The translations under genes and the position numbers were made by a program. Under the pieces are notes generated by a model that saw only the letters and a program-made list of their open reading frames with translations, made no database searches and had not been told where the DNA came from. 64,000 nucleotides of DNA from Sinorhizobium kostiense. GTDB lineage: Bacteria > Pseudomonadota > Alphaproteobacteria > Rhizobiales > Rhizobiaceae. Position 1 is the first letter of the stretch. The number at the start of each line of letters is the position of its first letter. Where the stretch lies: the NCBI RefSeq assembly GCF_017874595.1, contig NZ_JAGILA010000002.1, forward strand, positions 682,001-746,000, read 5' to 3'. Of the stretch, positions 9,186-19,297 are shown one piece after another.

Positions 9186-10481
9186 TCAAAGCTCCGCCGG
9201 CTTCTCCCCCCCATAGGCCCAATCCAGCAGCTCGACGGTATGCACGATCGGGACGCCGGTTCCGGTTGCAATCTGCGTGATGCAGCCGATATTGCCGGTC
9301 GCGATCACGCTCGCCTTGGTGGCTTCGAGGTTTTTCACCTTTCGCACCTTTAGTTTTGCCGAAATCTCCGGCTGCAGGATGTTATAGGTGCCGGCCGAGC
9401 CGCAACAGAGATGGCCTTCCGCCGGTTCGCGCACTGCGAATCCGGCACGCCTTAGAAGCTGCTTCGGCGCACTCACGATCTTCTGGCCGTGCTGCATCGA
9501 GCAGGCGGAGTGATAGGCGACGGTCAGCCCACGCGCCTCCTGCTCCGGCAACTCCAAGATCGCAAGATATTCCGTCACGTCTTTAGCGAGCGAGGAGACC
9601 TTCGCGGCTTTTTCGGCGTAGGCGGGATCGAGCCGCAGCATATGGCCGTAGTCCTTGATCGTCGTGCCGCAGCCGGATGCGGTGATGACGATGGCGTCAA
9701 GACCGTCTTCCTCCGCGGTCTTCAGCCAAGCGTCGACATTGCGCCGGGCGGAGTCCAGGGCCTGCTCCTCCCGACCCATATGGTGGACCAGCGCCCCGCA
9801 GCAACCCTCACCTTCCGCCACGACGACCTCGATTCCGTGCCGCGTCAGCAGCCGGATCGTCGCCTCGTTGATCTCCGGGCGCAACACCGGCTGGGCGCAA
9901 CCCGTCAGCAGCGCCACTCGGCCGCGGCGGATACCCTTTGCCGCATGCACCGCGGGCCTTGCAGCGTGGGATGCGGAAGGGAGCGTGGCCGGTGCGAGAT
10001 CGAGCATGACGCCGAATGTCTTTAGCCAGGGAACGCGCTTGAGCAGCCCCGACAGCGGCCGCGCAAGACCCGCCGCTCTCAGCGCCAGGCGAAAGCGCTT
10101 CGGCGAGGGCAATGTCGCGGCGATGACCGAACGGGCGAGACGTTCGCCGAACGACCGCCGAAAGGTCTTCTCGATGTGGATGCGGGCATGGTCGACGAGA
10201 TGCATGTAGTCGACACCGGAGGGGCAGGTTGACACGCAGGAGAGGCAGGAGAGACAGCGGTCGATATGCGTGACGGTTTCCTTATCGGCCGAGCGGCCGT
10301 TTTCCAGCATGTCCTTTATGAGATAAATCCGCCCGCGCGGGCTGTCGAGCTCGTCGCCGAGGAGCACATAGGTGGGACAGGTGGCGGTGCAGAAGCCGCA
10401 ATGGACGCACTTGCGCAGGATCTTTTCGGATTCGGCGACATGCGGATCGGCTAGCTGTTCAGGGGAAAAGTTCGTCTGCAA
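9186..10481 (-). CDS. glcF: Glycolate oxidase iron-sulfur subunit
   Basis: A 431-residue electron-transfer subunit of glycolate oxidase, which converts glycolate to glyoxylate. Two ferredoxin-type clusters are visible: Cys25-Cys28-Cys31-Cys35 and Cys76-Cys79-Cys82-Cys86. The C-terminal half has two cysteine-rich CCG domains (GEGCCGALVHHMG and HLCCGSAGTYN). The start is a TTG at 10481 (MQTNFSPEQL); no better codon lies upstream before the preceding gene. It is the last gene of the operon glcD-glcE-small membrane protein-glcF. Confidence 0.94.
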   Translation of the reverse strand: MQTNFSPEQLADPHVAESEKILRKCVHCGFCTATCPTYVLLGDELDSPRGRIYLIKDMLENGRSADKETVTHIDRCLSCLSCVSTCPSGVDYMHLVDHARIHIEKTFRRSFGERLARSVIAATLPSPKRFRLALRAAGLARPLSGLLKRVPWLKTFGVMLDLAPATLPSASHAARPAVHAAKGIRRGRVALLTGCAQPVLRPEINEATIRLLTRHGIEVVVAEGEGCCGALVHHMGREEQALDSARRNVDAWLKTAEEDGLDAIVITASGCGTTIKDYGHMLRLDPAYAEKAAKVSSLAKDVTEYLAILELPEQEARGLTVAYHSACSMQHGQKIVSAPKQLLRRAGFAVREPAEGHLCCGSAGTYNILQPEISAKLKVRKVKNLEATKASVIATGNIGCITQIATGTGVPIVHTVELLDWAYGGEKPAEL

Positions 10482-10528
10482 CCGAATACTCCAATACCAG
10501 GCTCAGCACGCATCATATTCGGCTGAGC

Positions 10529-10909
10529 CTAAAGCCACCAGCTTTCCGGGTTGGTGATCGGCTCCTCTCGCGCTGCTTTCTGAAGGCCGACGACACAGCG
10601 CACGACGATCCACACCGCCGTGGCAACGAAGCCGAGCACACCAATCAAAACAACGGACAGCAGCGCCGAGACAACGACAAAGAGCAAGGCGATCCAGAAG
10701 GTGCGGATCGCCCAGTCATAATGCGTTCTCGCCCAGACGTCGGCGGCTCCACGATTGAGATAGGCGAGCACAAGCCCGATCAGCGGCGTGATCCCGATGG
10801 CAAAGCCGAGCAGATACGAGACGTAGACGATCTGGATGTTGACCTTGCCGGGTTCCAGCCAGCGATCGGTCTCTCGGGAATGCGGCATCTGCGAACCAGG
10901 ATCGGTCAT
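10529..10909 (-). CDS. Small membrane protein, DUF4870-like
   Basis: A 126-residue protein with three hydrophobic segments (about 27-51, 70-90 and 88-108) and charged ends. The spacing and the RTHYDWAIRTFW motif fit the DUF4870-like family of small polytopic membrane proteins. The start at 10909 has an AGGAG site seven bases upstream. It lies between glcE and glcF on the same strand, with 40- and 47-base gaps, so it is probably cotranscribed with the glycolate oxidase genes. Whether it acts with that enzyme is unknown. Confidence 0.75.
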   Translation of the reverse strand: MTDPGSQMPHSRETDRWLEPGKVNIQIVYVSYLLGFAIGITPLIGLVLAYLNRGAADVWARTHYDWAIRTFWIALLFVVVSALLSVVLIGVLGFVATAVWIVVRCVVGLQKAAREEPITNPESWWL

Positions 10910-10949
10910 CGAGGTCTCCTTCGCCGTTGGGCGTGTTTGTGGCGATGCT

Positions 10950-12158
10950 TCACGCAACCGCCATTCGCCCGGGATTAAAAATCCGCGATGGGTCGAACGA
11001 CGCACGCAGGCGCTCCGCCAATTGTGCCACAGCGGGGGCCTGCGGTTCGAAGGCCGGTATGCGGGTGCGTTCCCCCTCTCCGGCGCGCAGAAGCGTCGCG
11101 TGCCCGCCCCCAACTGCCCGGATGTAGCGACGCAGGAGCTCGGCCTCGCATTCCGCCTCCATGCGCAGCCAGACGAGGCCGCCCTGCCAATCATAGAAGG
11201 CGTCCACCCCGGCCTGCAAACGAAGCGCGGCAACGAGCTGGTGCCCCGCCGAGGGCGCAACCGAGACGCGCCAGAGCGGCCGCATGGTGCCGTCGGCATA
11301 GGGTTTTGCGTCGCGGATCTCGGTCCAGAGCGCCTTCGTTTGATCGAGATCGAGCGTCGCGACCGGGCCGAAGCGCGCGAGGGCCGAGGCAAGCTTTTGC
11401 GCCCGCAGCGAAACGGAGGCCGCCAGGCCCTCCAATCTCAGCGCGGTTGCCGCCCCCTCTGGCAGCGCGCCGCCGATGAAGCGTCCTCCCACGCTCTCCG
11501 GCAGATGCGCCGCGCCCGACACCTCCACCGGTTGGGCCATCGCCTCGGCCATGACTGCCGCAGCCTCCGCATCATTGAGACCGGAAACAACAATGGTGGC
11601 GGCCGCCGGCGGAATCGGCAGCACCTTGAAGGTGACCTCCGTCAGAATGCCGAGCGTGCCATAGGATCCGGCCAGGAGCTTCACCAGATCCAGCCCGGTG
11701 ACGTTCTTCATAACCCGGCCGCCGGCCTTGATCACCTCACCGCGGCCATTGATGAACCGTACGCCGAGCAGGCTGTCGCGCGCGGCTCCGGCGACGTAAC
11801 GGCGCGGCCCGGAGACGTTGGCGGCGAAAACTCCGCCGATCGTCGGCTCGCCCGAGGTGCCGAAGACCGGGCGATGATCCATCGGTTCGAAGGAGAGCAT
11901 CTGGCCCTTCGCATCGAGCGCGGCCTCGACCTCGGCCAACGGCGTTCCCGCGAGCGCGCTCATCGTCATTTCTGCCGGATTGTAGGTGACGATGCCGGCG
12001 AGGCGTCGGGTCGAGAGGGTTCGGTCCGCCCGCACCGGATTGCCCAGGCCCGAACGCGTACCGCCACCGACAATGGAGAGGGTAACGCGCTCTGCGGCGG
12101 CCGAGCGGACGACTGAAGCGATCCCCTCCTCGCTTGCCGGTTCGAAATGGACGATCAT
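10950..12158 (-). CDS. glcE: Glycolate oxidase FAD-binding subunit
   Basis: A 402-residue subunit with an N-terminal FAD-binding type 4 domain (SIVGGGTRSGLGNP and TIGGVFAANVSGPRR). The start at 12158 overlaps the glcD stop in an ATGA, which indicates translational coupling; an upstream in-frame codon at 12209 would lie inside glcD. Together with GlcD and GlcF it forms the membrane-associated glycolate oxidase complex. Length and domain content are normal for GlcE. Confidence 0.94.
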   Translation of the reverse strand: MIVHFEPASEEGIASVVRSAAAERVTLSIVGGGTRSGLGNPVRADRTLSTRRLAGIVTYNPAEMTMSALAGTPLAEVEAALDAKGQMLSFEPMDHRPVFGTSGEPTIGGVFAANVSGPRRYVAGAARDSLLGVRFINGRGEVIKAGGRVMKNVTGLDLVKLLAGSYGTLGILTEVTFKVLPIPPAAATIVVSGLNDAEAAAVMAEAMAQPVEVSGAAHLPESVGGRFIGGALPEGAATALRLEGLAASVSLRAQKLASALARFGPVATLDLDQTKALWTEIRDAKPYADGTMRPLWRVSVAPSAGHQLVAALRLQAGVDAFYDWQGGLVWLRMEAECEAELLRRYIRAVGGGHATLLRAGEGERTRIPAFEPQAPAVAQLAERLRASFDPSRIFNPGRMAVA

Positions 12159-13594
12159 GCGGCGGGCCGTCCTTCGAGCGGAAACACTTTCGACGGGTTC
12201 AGGAGCCATTGTGGATCGAAGGCCGCTCGTACGGCCATCTGCTGGTCGAGGTCGGCCTGGCTGTATTGATGCCGCATCAGCTCGCGCTTCTCGATGCCAA
12301 CGCCGTGTTCGCCGGTCAGGCAGCCGCCGGCTTCGACGCAGAGCTTCAGGATATCGTTGCCGGCGGCTTCCGCGCGGGCGGCATCCTCCGGATCGTTGAT
12401 ATCGTAGAGGATCAGCGGATGCATGTTGCCGTCGCCGGCGTGGAAGACATTGGCAACGCGAAGGCCGTAGCCCGCGACGATCTCGCCGGTCCGGCTTAGG
12501 ACATGGGAGAGCTGGCTCAGCGGCACGGTGCCGTCCATGCAGATGTAGTCGGCAATGCGACCGGTGGCGCCGAAGGCGGATTTCCGGCCTTTCCAGATCA
12601 GCGCCGCTTCCATTGCGGATTGCGATTCCCGGATCGTCATCACGTCGTGACGCCGAGCGATCTCGATGATGCTTCGAAGCATTGCCTCCATCTCGACTTC
12701 CGAGCCCTCGACCTCGACGATCAAAAGGGCCTCCACGTCGAGCGGATAGCCGGCATGGGCAAAGGCTTCGCAGATCTCGATCGCCGGCCTGTCCATGAAT
12801 TCGATCGCAACCGGAATGATGCCTGCCCCGATGATGTCGGCGACGCAGGAACCGGCCGCCTCCGACGAAGCGAAGCCGAAGAGCACCGGGCGCGCGCCTT
12901 CCGGCTTGGCGATCAGCCGGACGATCGCTTCAGTGACGATGCCGAGCTGGCCCTCCGAACCGCAGACGAGGCCGAGAAGATCATAGCCCGGCGCATCGAT
13001 CGCCTTGCCGCCAAGCTCGATCACCGTGCCGTCGAAAAGCACCATCCTGACGCCCAGAAGGTTATTGGTCGTCACGCCGTATTTCAGGCAATGGGCGCCG
13101 CCGGAATTCATGCCAATATTACCGCCGATGGTGCAGGCGAGCTGCGAACTCGGATCGGGAGCGTAGAAAAAGCCATCCGCAGACACCGCTTCGGAAATAT
13201 TGAGATTGGTGACACCCGCTTGCACCGTGGCCGTGCGGTTGAAGAGATCAATGTCGAGAATGCGCGACATTTTCGAGAGGCCGACGACGATGGCGTCCTC
13301 CTGGGGAATGGCGCCGCCGGAAAGGGACGTGCCGGCGCCGCGCGGCACGACGGGAATACCATAACGGCTGCAATACCTAAGCACGGCGGCAACCTGTTCG
13401 GTCGACTCCGGCAGGACCACTGCCAGCGGCATACGCCGATAGGCGAGAAAGGCGTCCGTCTCGAAGGGTTTCAAGCCGCGCTCGTCGCTGATCAGACAAC
13501 CGTCCGGCAACAGATCGGCGAGGTCGGCAATGATCTCCCCTCGGCGGTCAAGAACGGCCTGCCTGGGTTTCAGAAAGCCGATCGTTTCCGGCAT
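12155..13594 (-). CDS. glcD: Glycolate oxidase catalytic subunit
   Basis: A 479-residue FAD-linked oxidase, the catalytic subunit that oxidises glycolate (and often D-lactate). The FAD-binding signature PRGAGTSLSGGAIP and the C-terminal flavoprotein sequence FHAGDGNMHPLILYD and TGEHGVGIEKREL are present. The start at 13594 is preceded by GGAGGAG three bases away and matches the family N-terminus (MPETIGFLKPRQ). It is the first gene of glcD-glcE-small membrane protein-glcF, transcribed away from the DUF3422 gene end. Confidence 0.95.
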   Translation of the reverse strand: MPETIGFLKPRQAVLDRRGEIIADLADLLPDGCLISDERGLKPFETDAFLAYRRMPLAVVLPESTEQVAAVLRYCSRYGIPVVPRGAGTSLSGGAIPQEDAIVVGLSKMSRILDIDLFNRTATVQAGVTNLNISEAVSADGFFYAPDPSSQLACTIGGNIGMNSGGAHCLKYGVTTNNLLGVRMVLFDGTVIELGGKAIDAPGYDLLGLVCGSEGQLGIVTEAIVRLIAKPEGARPVLFGFASSEAAGSCVADIIGAGIIPVAIEFMDRPAIEICEAFAHAGYPLDVEALLIVEVEGSEVEMEAMLRSIIEIARRHDVMTIRESQSAMEAALIWKGRKSAFGATGRIADYICMDGTVPLSQLSHVLSRTGEIVAGYGLRVANVFHAGDGNMHPLILYDINDPEDAARAEAAGNDILKLCVEAGGCLTGEHGVGIEKRELMRHQYSQADLDQQMAVRAAFDPQWLLNPSKVFPLEGRPAA

Positions 13595-13807
13595 GAACTC
13601 CTCCGAGCAGATTCGCCTAGGGCAGACATCGGCAGCCAATGACGGCTGTACTGACGGCCATCGCGGGCTGGTATTTTTTGTTTACCACTGGAGCGCCGGC
13701 CGGGGCAAATGCTAATGGGGTACTTCGTGTCGATCACCTACAGCGCATGCAGGGACCGCTCTCAAAGGCCCCTGCCCTGGTGCATTGGCAATGGAAGCGG
13801 GCGGATG

Positions 13808-15103
13808 CTACTTGTGCGCTGCCTCTTCATGATGGCGGCGAATCCGCCTTACCACCATCCAGACACCCACCACCGCGATGGGGACGGCAAGGCCGGTGAG
13901 GACGCCGGGGTCGATCGGAATCTCGTGACTGAGAGGCTTGGCGAGGTAGCCGAACAGCCCAACGACGTAATAGGAGATCGCGGCAACGGAGAGGCCCTCA
14001 ACTGTCTGCTGCAAGCGCAATTGCAGCTTCGCACGGCGGTCCATCGAGTTGAGCAGCGCGCTGTTTTGCCGTTCGAGTTCGACGTCGATCCAGCTTCTCA
14101 AGAGCGACGTGGCGCGCGTCAACTTGGCCGAAAGATTGGCCTGCCGTTCTTCAACCGATTGGCAGGTCCGCAGGGCTGGCGCCAGCCTCCGTTCGAGGAA
14201 GGTCCCAATCGTCTCATAGCCGGGCACGGGCGTTTCGGAGAGCGTGCGGATGCGTTCCTGAACGATACCGTAATAGGCACGGCTCGCGCCGAAGCGATAG
14301 AGACTGAGGGCTGCGCCGGCTTCGAGATCGGCGGCGAGACGGGTGATTTCGGAAAGCATCTCGTCCGCTTCCTCGCGGACATTCTCCTTCATCCGCTGCG
14401 TGATCGCTGTCAGTGCGTCCTCGGTGCGACGGATTTCGGGCGAAAGTGACTGTGCCAGCGGCAGGCCGAGCATGGCAAGCGTTCGATAGGTCTCGATGTC
14501 GAGCAGTCGCTGCACCAAGGCGCCAGTACCCGCTTCAGTCAGTCCCCTGTCAATGACGAGAATTTGGGTGAGACCGTCGCCGTTTTGGCGAAAATCCGTC
14601 AGGAGCACCGCTTGGCCATTTTTCGTCTCGCTGTAGCAGAGGCTCTTCGGATCGAAGAGATCGATCGCCTCTCGCGTTTGCGGCGTGTCGGGGCGTATCT
14701 CGAGGCGAATGCCGGAAATCAGCAGGCCCGGCGGCGAAAAACCGTCACCGAAAGGGTGGATGGCGACGTCGTCGCCGAAGCGTTCGGGAGCCGGTGCATC
14801 CCAGAAATAGGTGGAAAATTCCGTATGCCTTTCCCAGCGCAGAGTGCCTTGTCCCCACGGCATCGCATGGTGGCTGGCGTCACGGCCAGGCGGCGCGATG
14901 CCACGGGAACGCGACAGTTCGGAGAGCACGGCATGATCGACGATCGATCCGCCTTCGGTGAGGAAGGCAAGTTGGAAAATCACGCGTGGCGTCGTCACCA
15001 GCGCGTAAGGACGTGCGTGAACTTCGCCCAGCGCCTGGGCGCGCAAGGGTGCAACCGGAAATGCAAAACTGCCCTTTGGCATGAAGCGCTTCGTCCCCCT
15101 CAC
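13808..15103 (-). CDS. DUF3422 family membrane-anchored protein
   Basis: A 431-residue protein of the alphaproteobacterial DUF3422 family. The N-terminal part (LGEVHARPYALVTTPRVIFQLAF in the first 50 residues) is the family hallmark. A long helical, probably coiled-coil region follows, and the C-terminus has two hydrophobic segments (AAISYYVVGLFGYLAKPL and VLTGLAVPIAVVGVWMVV) that should anchor it in the inner membrane. The function is unknown. It is divergent from the FadR-type regulator and sits upstream of the glc operon on the same strand with a 213-base gap. Confidence 0.85.
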   Translation of the reverse strand: MRGTKRFMPKGSFAFPVAPLRAQALGEVHARPYALVTTPRVIFQLAFLTEGGSIVDHAVLSELSRSRGIAPPGRDASHHAMPWGQGTLRWERHTEFSTYFWDAPAPERFGDDVAIHPFGDGFSPPGLLISGIRLEIRPDTPQTREAIDLFDPKSLCYSETKNGQAVLLTDFRQNGDGLTQILVIDRGLTEAGTGALVQRLLDIETYRTLAMLGLPLAQSLSPEIRRTEDALTAITQRMKENVREEADEMLSEITRLAADLEAGAALSLYRFGASRAYYGIVQERIRTLSETPVPGYETIGTFLERRLAPALRTCQSVEERQANLSAKLTRATSLLRSWIDVELERQNSALLNSMDRRAKLQLRLQQTVEGLSVAAISYYVVGLFGYLAKPLSHEIPIDPGVLTGLAVPIAVVGVWMVVRRIRRHHEEAAHK

Positions 15104-15185
15104 GCATTCATCACCATTTTCTTATCAACCCGTCGAGAAAAAAGTAATGGGCGCATTGACGCAGTTTGATCTTTGTGAAACCGCA

Positions 15186-15210
15186 AAGTGGACAATCAAT
15201 TTGACCACTT
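15186..15210. promoter_or_regulatory. Inverted repeat, candidate GntR operator
   Basis: AAGTGG (15186-15191) and CCACTT (15205-15210) form an inverted repeat with a 13-base spacer in the divergent promoter region between the DUF3422 gene and the FadR-type regulator. The TGG/CCA half-sites resemble those of FadR-family operators, so autoregulation is plausible but inferred. Confidence 0.35.
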
Positions 15211-15284
15211 GCCGTGGGCTGCTAGATTTCCGATGAGCGGAAGGCGTGAGGACAAAGCGGTTTTTCGCGCGGGGAGAACACGCC

Positions 15285-16073
15285 GTGACTGAAGACCAGA
15301 CCGACCTCTATGCTCGTATCAGCCATAGCCGCACCGCTGACGAGGTCGTGCAGCAGATCGAGCTTCTGATCCTCGAGGGCGTGCTGCGCGACGGCGACCG
15401 ACTGCCGGGCGAGCGGGAGTTGTCGAAGCGATTCGACGTGTCGCGACCGATCCTGCGCGAAGCGCTCAAGGAACTGGAGGCGCGCGGCCTCCTCGAGAGC
15501 CGACACGGTGGCGGCACCTTCATCGCTGACGTGGTCGGACAGATCTTCTCGAAGCCGCTGATCGAACTTATCGGACGCCACCCCAAGGCGACGCAGGACT
15601 ATCTCGAATACCGGCGCCAACTCGAGGGCCTGACCGCGGAGCTCGCCGCCACACGCGCCACGGACTTTGACCGCGATATCCTGACCCGGGTCCTCGGACG
15701 CATGCGAGCGGCGCACCGCATCGGCAATTTCGACGAAGAGCTCGAGGCGGACATCGAGTTGCATAACGCGATCGGCGAGAGCGCCCACAATATCATCCTG
15801 CTGCACACGTTGAGAGCCTGCTATCGTCTCTTGACCCAGGGCATCTTCTTTCACCGCAGCACCGTCTTCAGCGCACCGGGCGCACGCGATCGGCTGCTGG
15901 CGCAGCATGAGGCGATCTATGACGCGATCATGGCGCGCGATGCAGAGGCCGCCAAGGCAGCAGCCCAAAGCCACATCGATTTCGTCGCCGCCGCGGCGCG
16001 TGAGGCGGAGCGCAGCGGCGAGTGGGCGCGCATCGCCCGGCTGCGCCTGCAGCAACGGGATCGCGGCGCGTAG
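15285..16073 (+). CDS. FadR-subfamily GntR transcriptional regulator
   Basis: A 262-residue DNA-binding regulator. The winged helix-turn-helix (PGERELSKRFDVSRPILREA, then ESRHGGGTFI) occupies about residues 30-90, followed by an all-helical FCD ligand-binding domain. The GTG at 15285 was chosen because GGGGAG lies nine bases upstream; an in-frame GTG at 15246 has no such site. FCD regulators usually sense organic acids. Its closeness to the glycolate oxidase genes makes a GlcC- or LldR-like role possible, though DUF3422 lies between. Confidence 0.85.
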   Translation: MTEDQTDLYARISHSRTADEVVQQIELLILEGVLRDGDRLPGERELSKRFDVSRPILREALKELEARGLLESRHGGGTFIADVVGQIFSKPLIELIGRHPKATQDYLEYRRQLEGLTAELAATRATDFDRDILTRVLGRMRAAHRIGNFDEELEADIELHNAIGESAHNIILLHTLRACYRLLTQGIFFHRSTVFSAPGARDRLLAQHEAIYDAIMARDAEAAKAAAQSHIDFVAAAAREAERSGEWARIARLRLQQRDRGA

Positions 16074-16304
16074 AGCACAAAGATTTCTAGATGACGTGTC
16101 CACATGCTTGAAATCGGATCTGCGACTGGCGACGTCGCTTCCGCGGAGTCCAAGCAATTGTTCAATCTATCTAAAGTTGCGCTTCGGGTGTGGAACCTCA
16201 GCGCTTCTCAACGGTTAACTCCGCGCGGCCATTTACAGGCAGAGCAAACGGCCTATTTTTGGGATGTCTAATTCTACTGATTCGCGAAGAGGAGCAGTAA
16301 TCAG

Positions 16305-16814
16305 TTGAGTCTATTGCACCGGCTGGCCTCTGATGTGCATCTGATGCTGCGTCGCCCAGCGCGCATGCAATATGCCGCGCTGTGCTACCGCGTCCAGAAG
16401 AAGGCGAACGCCGTCGAAATCCTCCTGCTTACGAGCCGAGATACCGGTCGCTGGGTCATACCCAAAGGGTGGCCGATGCAGGGAAAGCGCGCCCATGAAG
16501 TGGCCGAGCGCGAAGCTTACGAAGAGGGCGGCGTCAGGGGCAAGGTGCACAAAGCCACGATCGGCTCCTATGTTTACCAGAAGCGGATGGACCATGGCCT
16601 GCAGATCACCTGCAAGGTTCAGGTTCACGCGCTCGAGGTTGAGAACCTCGAAAAGAACTTCCCCGAAAAGGGCGAGCGCAAACTCGAGTGGTGCGACTAC
16701 CGCGAAGCCTCGAGCCGTGTTGCCGAACCCTCGCTGAAGCGACTTATTCTCGACTTCGGCAAACGACTGACCGCCACCCGGCCGAAACCCGCCTCGAAGG
16801 CGGCCAACGGCTGA
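16305..16814 (+). CDS. Nudix hydrolase
   Basis: A 169-residue Nudix-fold pyrophosphohydrolase. The Nudix box is complete (GWPMQGKRAHEVAE followed by REAYEEGGV, about residues 56-78). The preceding LLLTSRDTGRWVIPKGWP resembles diphosphoinositol-polyphosphate phosphohydrolases (DIPP/MutT-like). The start is a TTG at 16305 with AGGAG ten bases upstream; an internal ATG at 16329 or 16344 cannot be excluded. Substrate unknown. It precedes the phosphate transporter gene on the same strand. Confidence 0.88.
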   Translation: MSLLHRLASDVHLMLRRPARMQYAALCYRVQKKANAVEILLLTSRDTGRWVIPKGWPMQGKRAHEVAEREAYEEGGVRGKVHKATIGSYVYQKRMDHGLQITCKVQVHALEVENLEKNFPEKGERKLEWCDYREASSRVAEPSLKRLILDFGKRLTATRPKPASKAANG

Positions 16815-16857
16815 CGGCACGCGCGTTCCCCGTCGCCATCCCCCCAATTCCGCTTGA

Positions 16858-18414
16858 ATGCGCCGGCTCCTGCCGCTACTGGCGAGCATGACAATGGAGA
16901 AAAGATTGGTGACGAGGCCGCACCGGAGCCTGGCAAAGCAGACACTGGACAAGGATCTCGACAAGGTAAGCCTCGCCGAGGAAGCATCCTATTACGTCAT
17001 GCGCCGGCTGGCGGCTCCAGGCTTGGCCGCGCTGTTCCTCATTCTCAGCATGACAATCGCTGCGAGCTATTTCACCGGCGCATCTGGCATTGCCATAGTC
17101 GCGGTCGCCGCCGTGGTCGCCGCGTATATGGCGATGAACATCGGCGCCAATGACGTGACGAACAATGTCGGCGCTGCCGTCGGCGCCAAGGCGATGACAA
17201 TGGCGACGGCGCTGGTGCTCGCCGCTACATTCGAAATCGCCGGGGCACTGATCGCGGGGCGTAAGGTCACGCTGACCATAGAAGCCGGTATCGTCGACGG
17301 CGCGCGTCTGATCAACGCCGAAGCGCTGGTCTGGGTGATGATGGCGGCGCTGATCTCTGCGGCGGTCTGGATCAACTTTGCCACCTATGCCCGCGCGCCG
17401 GTTTCAACCACACATTCGGTCGTCGGCGGGATTATTGGCGCCGGAGTCGCGGCCGCGGGACCTGGCAGCGTCAAATGGTTGACCATCGCCGGCATCACCG
17501 CCAGCTGGTCGATCTCGCCCCTGCTCGGCGGCGCCATTGCCGCCCTCTTTCTCGCCTTCCTCAAGGAGTTCGTCATCTACCGCAGCGACAAGATCGCCGC
17601 TGCGAGGCGTTGGATGCCGGTCGTTCTCGGAGTGATGGCTGGAGCTTTCACCGCCTATGTGCTGGCTTTCGCGCTTGTGCGCGTATCCATCATCTCGCTT
17701 CCGACCGGATTGCTGGCTGGTGCCCTTGCGGGCGGCGTCTGCTACGTCTTGAGCAAGCCGTGGATCCATCGCCACTCTGAAGGGCTGGACAACCGCAACC
17801 AGTCCCTTCGCAAGCTGTTCCGCCTGCCCCTGATCGTCGCCGCGGCACTGCTTTCCTTCGCCCATGGAGCCAATGACGTCTCGAATGCCATCGGGCCCCT
17901 TTCGGCGATCGTCGCAGCTGTCGGCGGCACGATCTCGGCCCAGAAGTCGGAGGCACCGTTCTGGGTACTCATGATCGGAGCGCTCGGCATTTCGCTCGGT
18001 CTCCTGCTCTACGGTCCCCGGCTGATCCGCGTCGTCGGCGAGGAGATTACCCGTCTCAACCCGATGCGCGCCTTCTGTGTCGCGCTCGCAACGGCAGTGA
18101 CCGTCCTCCTCGCCACGGCGCTTGGCCTGCCGATCAGTTCCACGCATACGGCGGTGGGCGCCGTTTTCGGGGTTGGCTTCTTCCGCGAATGGTACATCCG
18201 GCATTCCAGGCGGCGGCTCGAATATGTTCGCCAAAAGACCGGTCAGGCGGACTTCATGGAAGCGGTCGAGACGAATTTCGCCGAGGTGCGTCGCCGGAGA
18301 CTGGTGCGCCGCTCGTATTTCCTGACGATCGTTGCTGCCTGGGTGATCACCTTGCCGATATCCGCGCTGCTCTCGGCACTCGTCTATCTGGTACTTGCCC
18401 GGCTGTTTCTCTGA
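16858..18414 (+). CDS. PiT-family inorganic phosphate transporter
   Basis: A 518-residue inner-membrane permease of the PiT (PHO4) family, which imports phosphate with protons or cations. The two inverted halves each carry the signature: GANDVTNN at about 96-103 and GANDVSNA at about 336-343. There are roughly ten to eleven hydrophobic segments, and a hydrophilic loop around residues 295-320. The first 45 residues are not conserved in character, and starts at 16888 or 16894 are equally possible because no clear ribosome-binding site is seen. Confidence 0.92.
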   Translation: MRRLLPLLASMTMEKRLVTRPHRSLAKQTLDKDLDKVSLAEEASYYVMRRLAAPGLAALFLILSMTIAASYFTGASGIAIVAVAAVVAAYMAMNIGANDVTNNVGAAVGAKAMTMATALVLAATFEIAGALIAGRKVTLTIEAGIVDGARLINAEALVWVMMAALISAAVWINFATYARAPVSTTHSVVGGIIGAGVAAAGPGSVKWLTIAGITASWSISPLLGGAIAALFLAFLKEFVIYRSDKIAAARRWMPVVLGVMAGAFTAYVLAFALVRVSIISLPTGLLAGALAGGVCYVLSKPWIHRHSEGLDNRNQSLRKLFRLPLIVAAALLSFAHGANDVSNAIGPLSAIVAAVGGTISAQKSEAPFWVLMIGALGISLGLLLYGPRLIRVVGEEITRLNPMRAFCVALATAVTVLLATALGLPISSTHTAVGAVFGVGFFREWYIRHSRRRLEYVRQKTGQADFMEAVETNFAEVRRRRLVRRSYFLTIVAAWVITLPISALLSALVYLVLARLFL

Positions 18415-18425
18415 AGGTGATCTTG

Positions 18426-19163
18426 ATGCGTGCCAACTTCCGTATGCAGCGCCTGTACGTCGAAAGTCCGCTTCATGGCGGCGCGGAGCACAATGCTACA
18501 AAGGAGCAGTTCAACTATCTCGTCAACGTGCTGCGCCTTGGCGAGGGCGCGTCGATCCTGCTTTTCAACGGTCGTGACGGCGAATGGCGCACTGAGCTTT
18601 CGCTGCCCTCCCGCAAACAGGCGAGGTTGACCGCGGTCGAGCAGACACGGCCGCAGCCCGCGCCTTGCGACCTCGTCTATCTGTTTGCTCCGCTCAAGGT
18701 GGGCCGGCTGGACTATCTCGTGCAGAAGGCGGTAGAAATGGGTGCCGGCGTGCTGCAGCCAGTAATGACGCAGCATGTCCAGGGCAAGATCGGCAGTCTC
18801 GACCGCGTGCGCGCCAATGTCATAGAGGCGGCCGAGCAGTGCGGCGTGCTCGCAATTCCGGCGGTCAATCCGCCCCGCAAGCTCGAGGACCTCCTGGCGG
18901 AATGGCCCCATGACCGGCGCATCATCTTCTGCGACGAAGGCAACGAAAGCCAAAATCCGCTGCCGATTCTCCAAAGCCTCGCCGAATGCCGGCTTGCGCT
19001 GCTGATCGGCCCGGAAGGCGGCTTCTCCGAGGCCGAGCGAACCCTCTTGCGCGGCCTGGACTTCGTGACGCCGATACCGCTTGGTCCGCGCATTCTGCGC
19101 GCCGACACGGCGGCGGTTGCGGCGATGGCGGTCATTCAAGCCTCGATCGGGGACTGGCGATAG
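18426..19163 (+). CDS. rsmE: 16S rRNA m3U1498 methyltransferase
   Basis: A 245-residue SPOUT-class methyltransferase that methylates N3 of U1498 in 16S rRNA. An N-terminal PUA-like domain (about 1-75) precedes the knotted SAM-binding domain with [12 protein letters not shown] and [15 protein letters not shown]. The start at 18426 follows the phosphate transporter stop by 11 bases; a longer in-frame reading would overlap that gene. The two may be cotranscribed. Confidence 0.94.
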   Translation: MRANFRMQRLYVESPLHGGAEHNATKEQFNYLVNVLRLGEGASILLFNGRDGEWRTELSLPSRKQARLTAVEQTRPQPAPCDLVYLFAPLKVGRLDYLVQKAVEMGAGVLQPVMTQHVQGKIGSLDRVRANVIEAAEQCGVLAIPAVNPPRKLEDLLAEWPHDRRIIFCDEGNESQNPLPILQSLAECRLALLIGPEGGFSEAERTLLRGLDFVTPIPLGPRILRADTAAVAAMAVIQASIGDWR

Positions 19164-19297
19164 AGCACGGAACTTCTGCGGAGTTTTTTTGAGGGCATCT
19201 TGAAAGAAATTGACTTGCACCGCACTTGATTACGGTTCAAGTGCCCTCCAGTCCTTCCTGCTATCCGGCAGGAGCCGTTCAAACGAAGAAGACGAAT

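Noticed and set aside
12503..13642. Long plus-strand reading of 379 codons
   Set aside because: Antisense to glcD, with no family resemblance.
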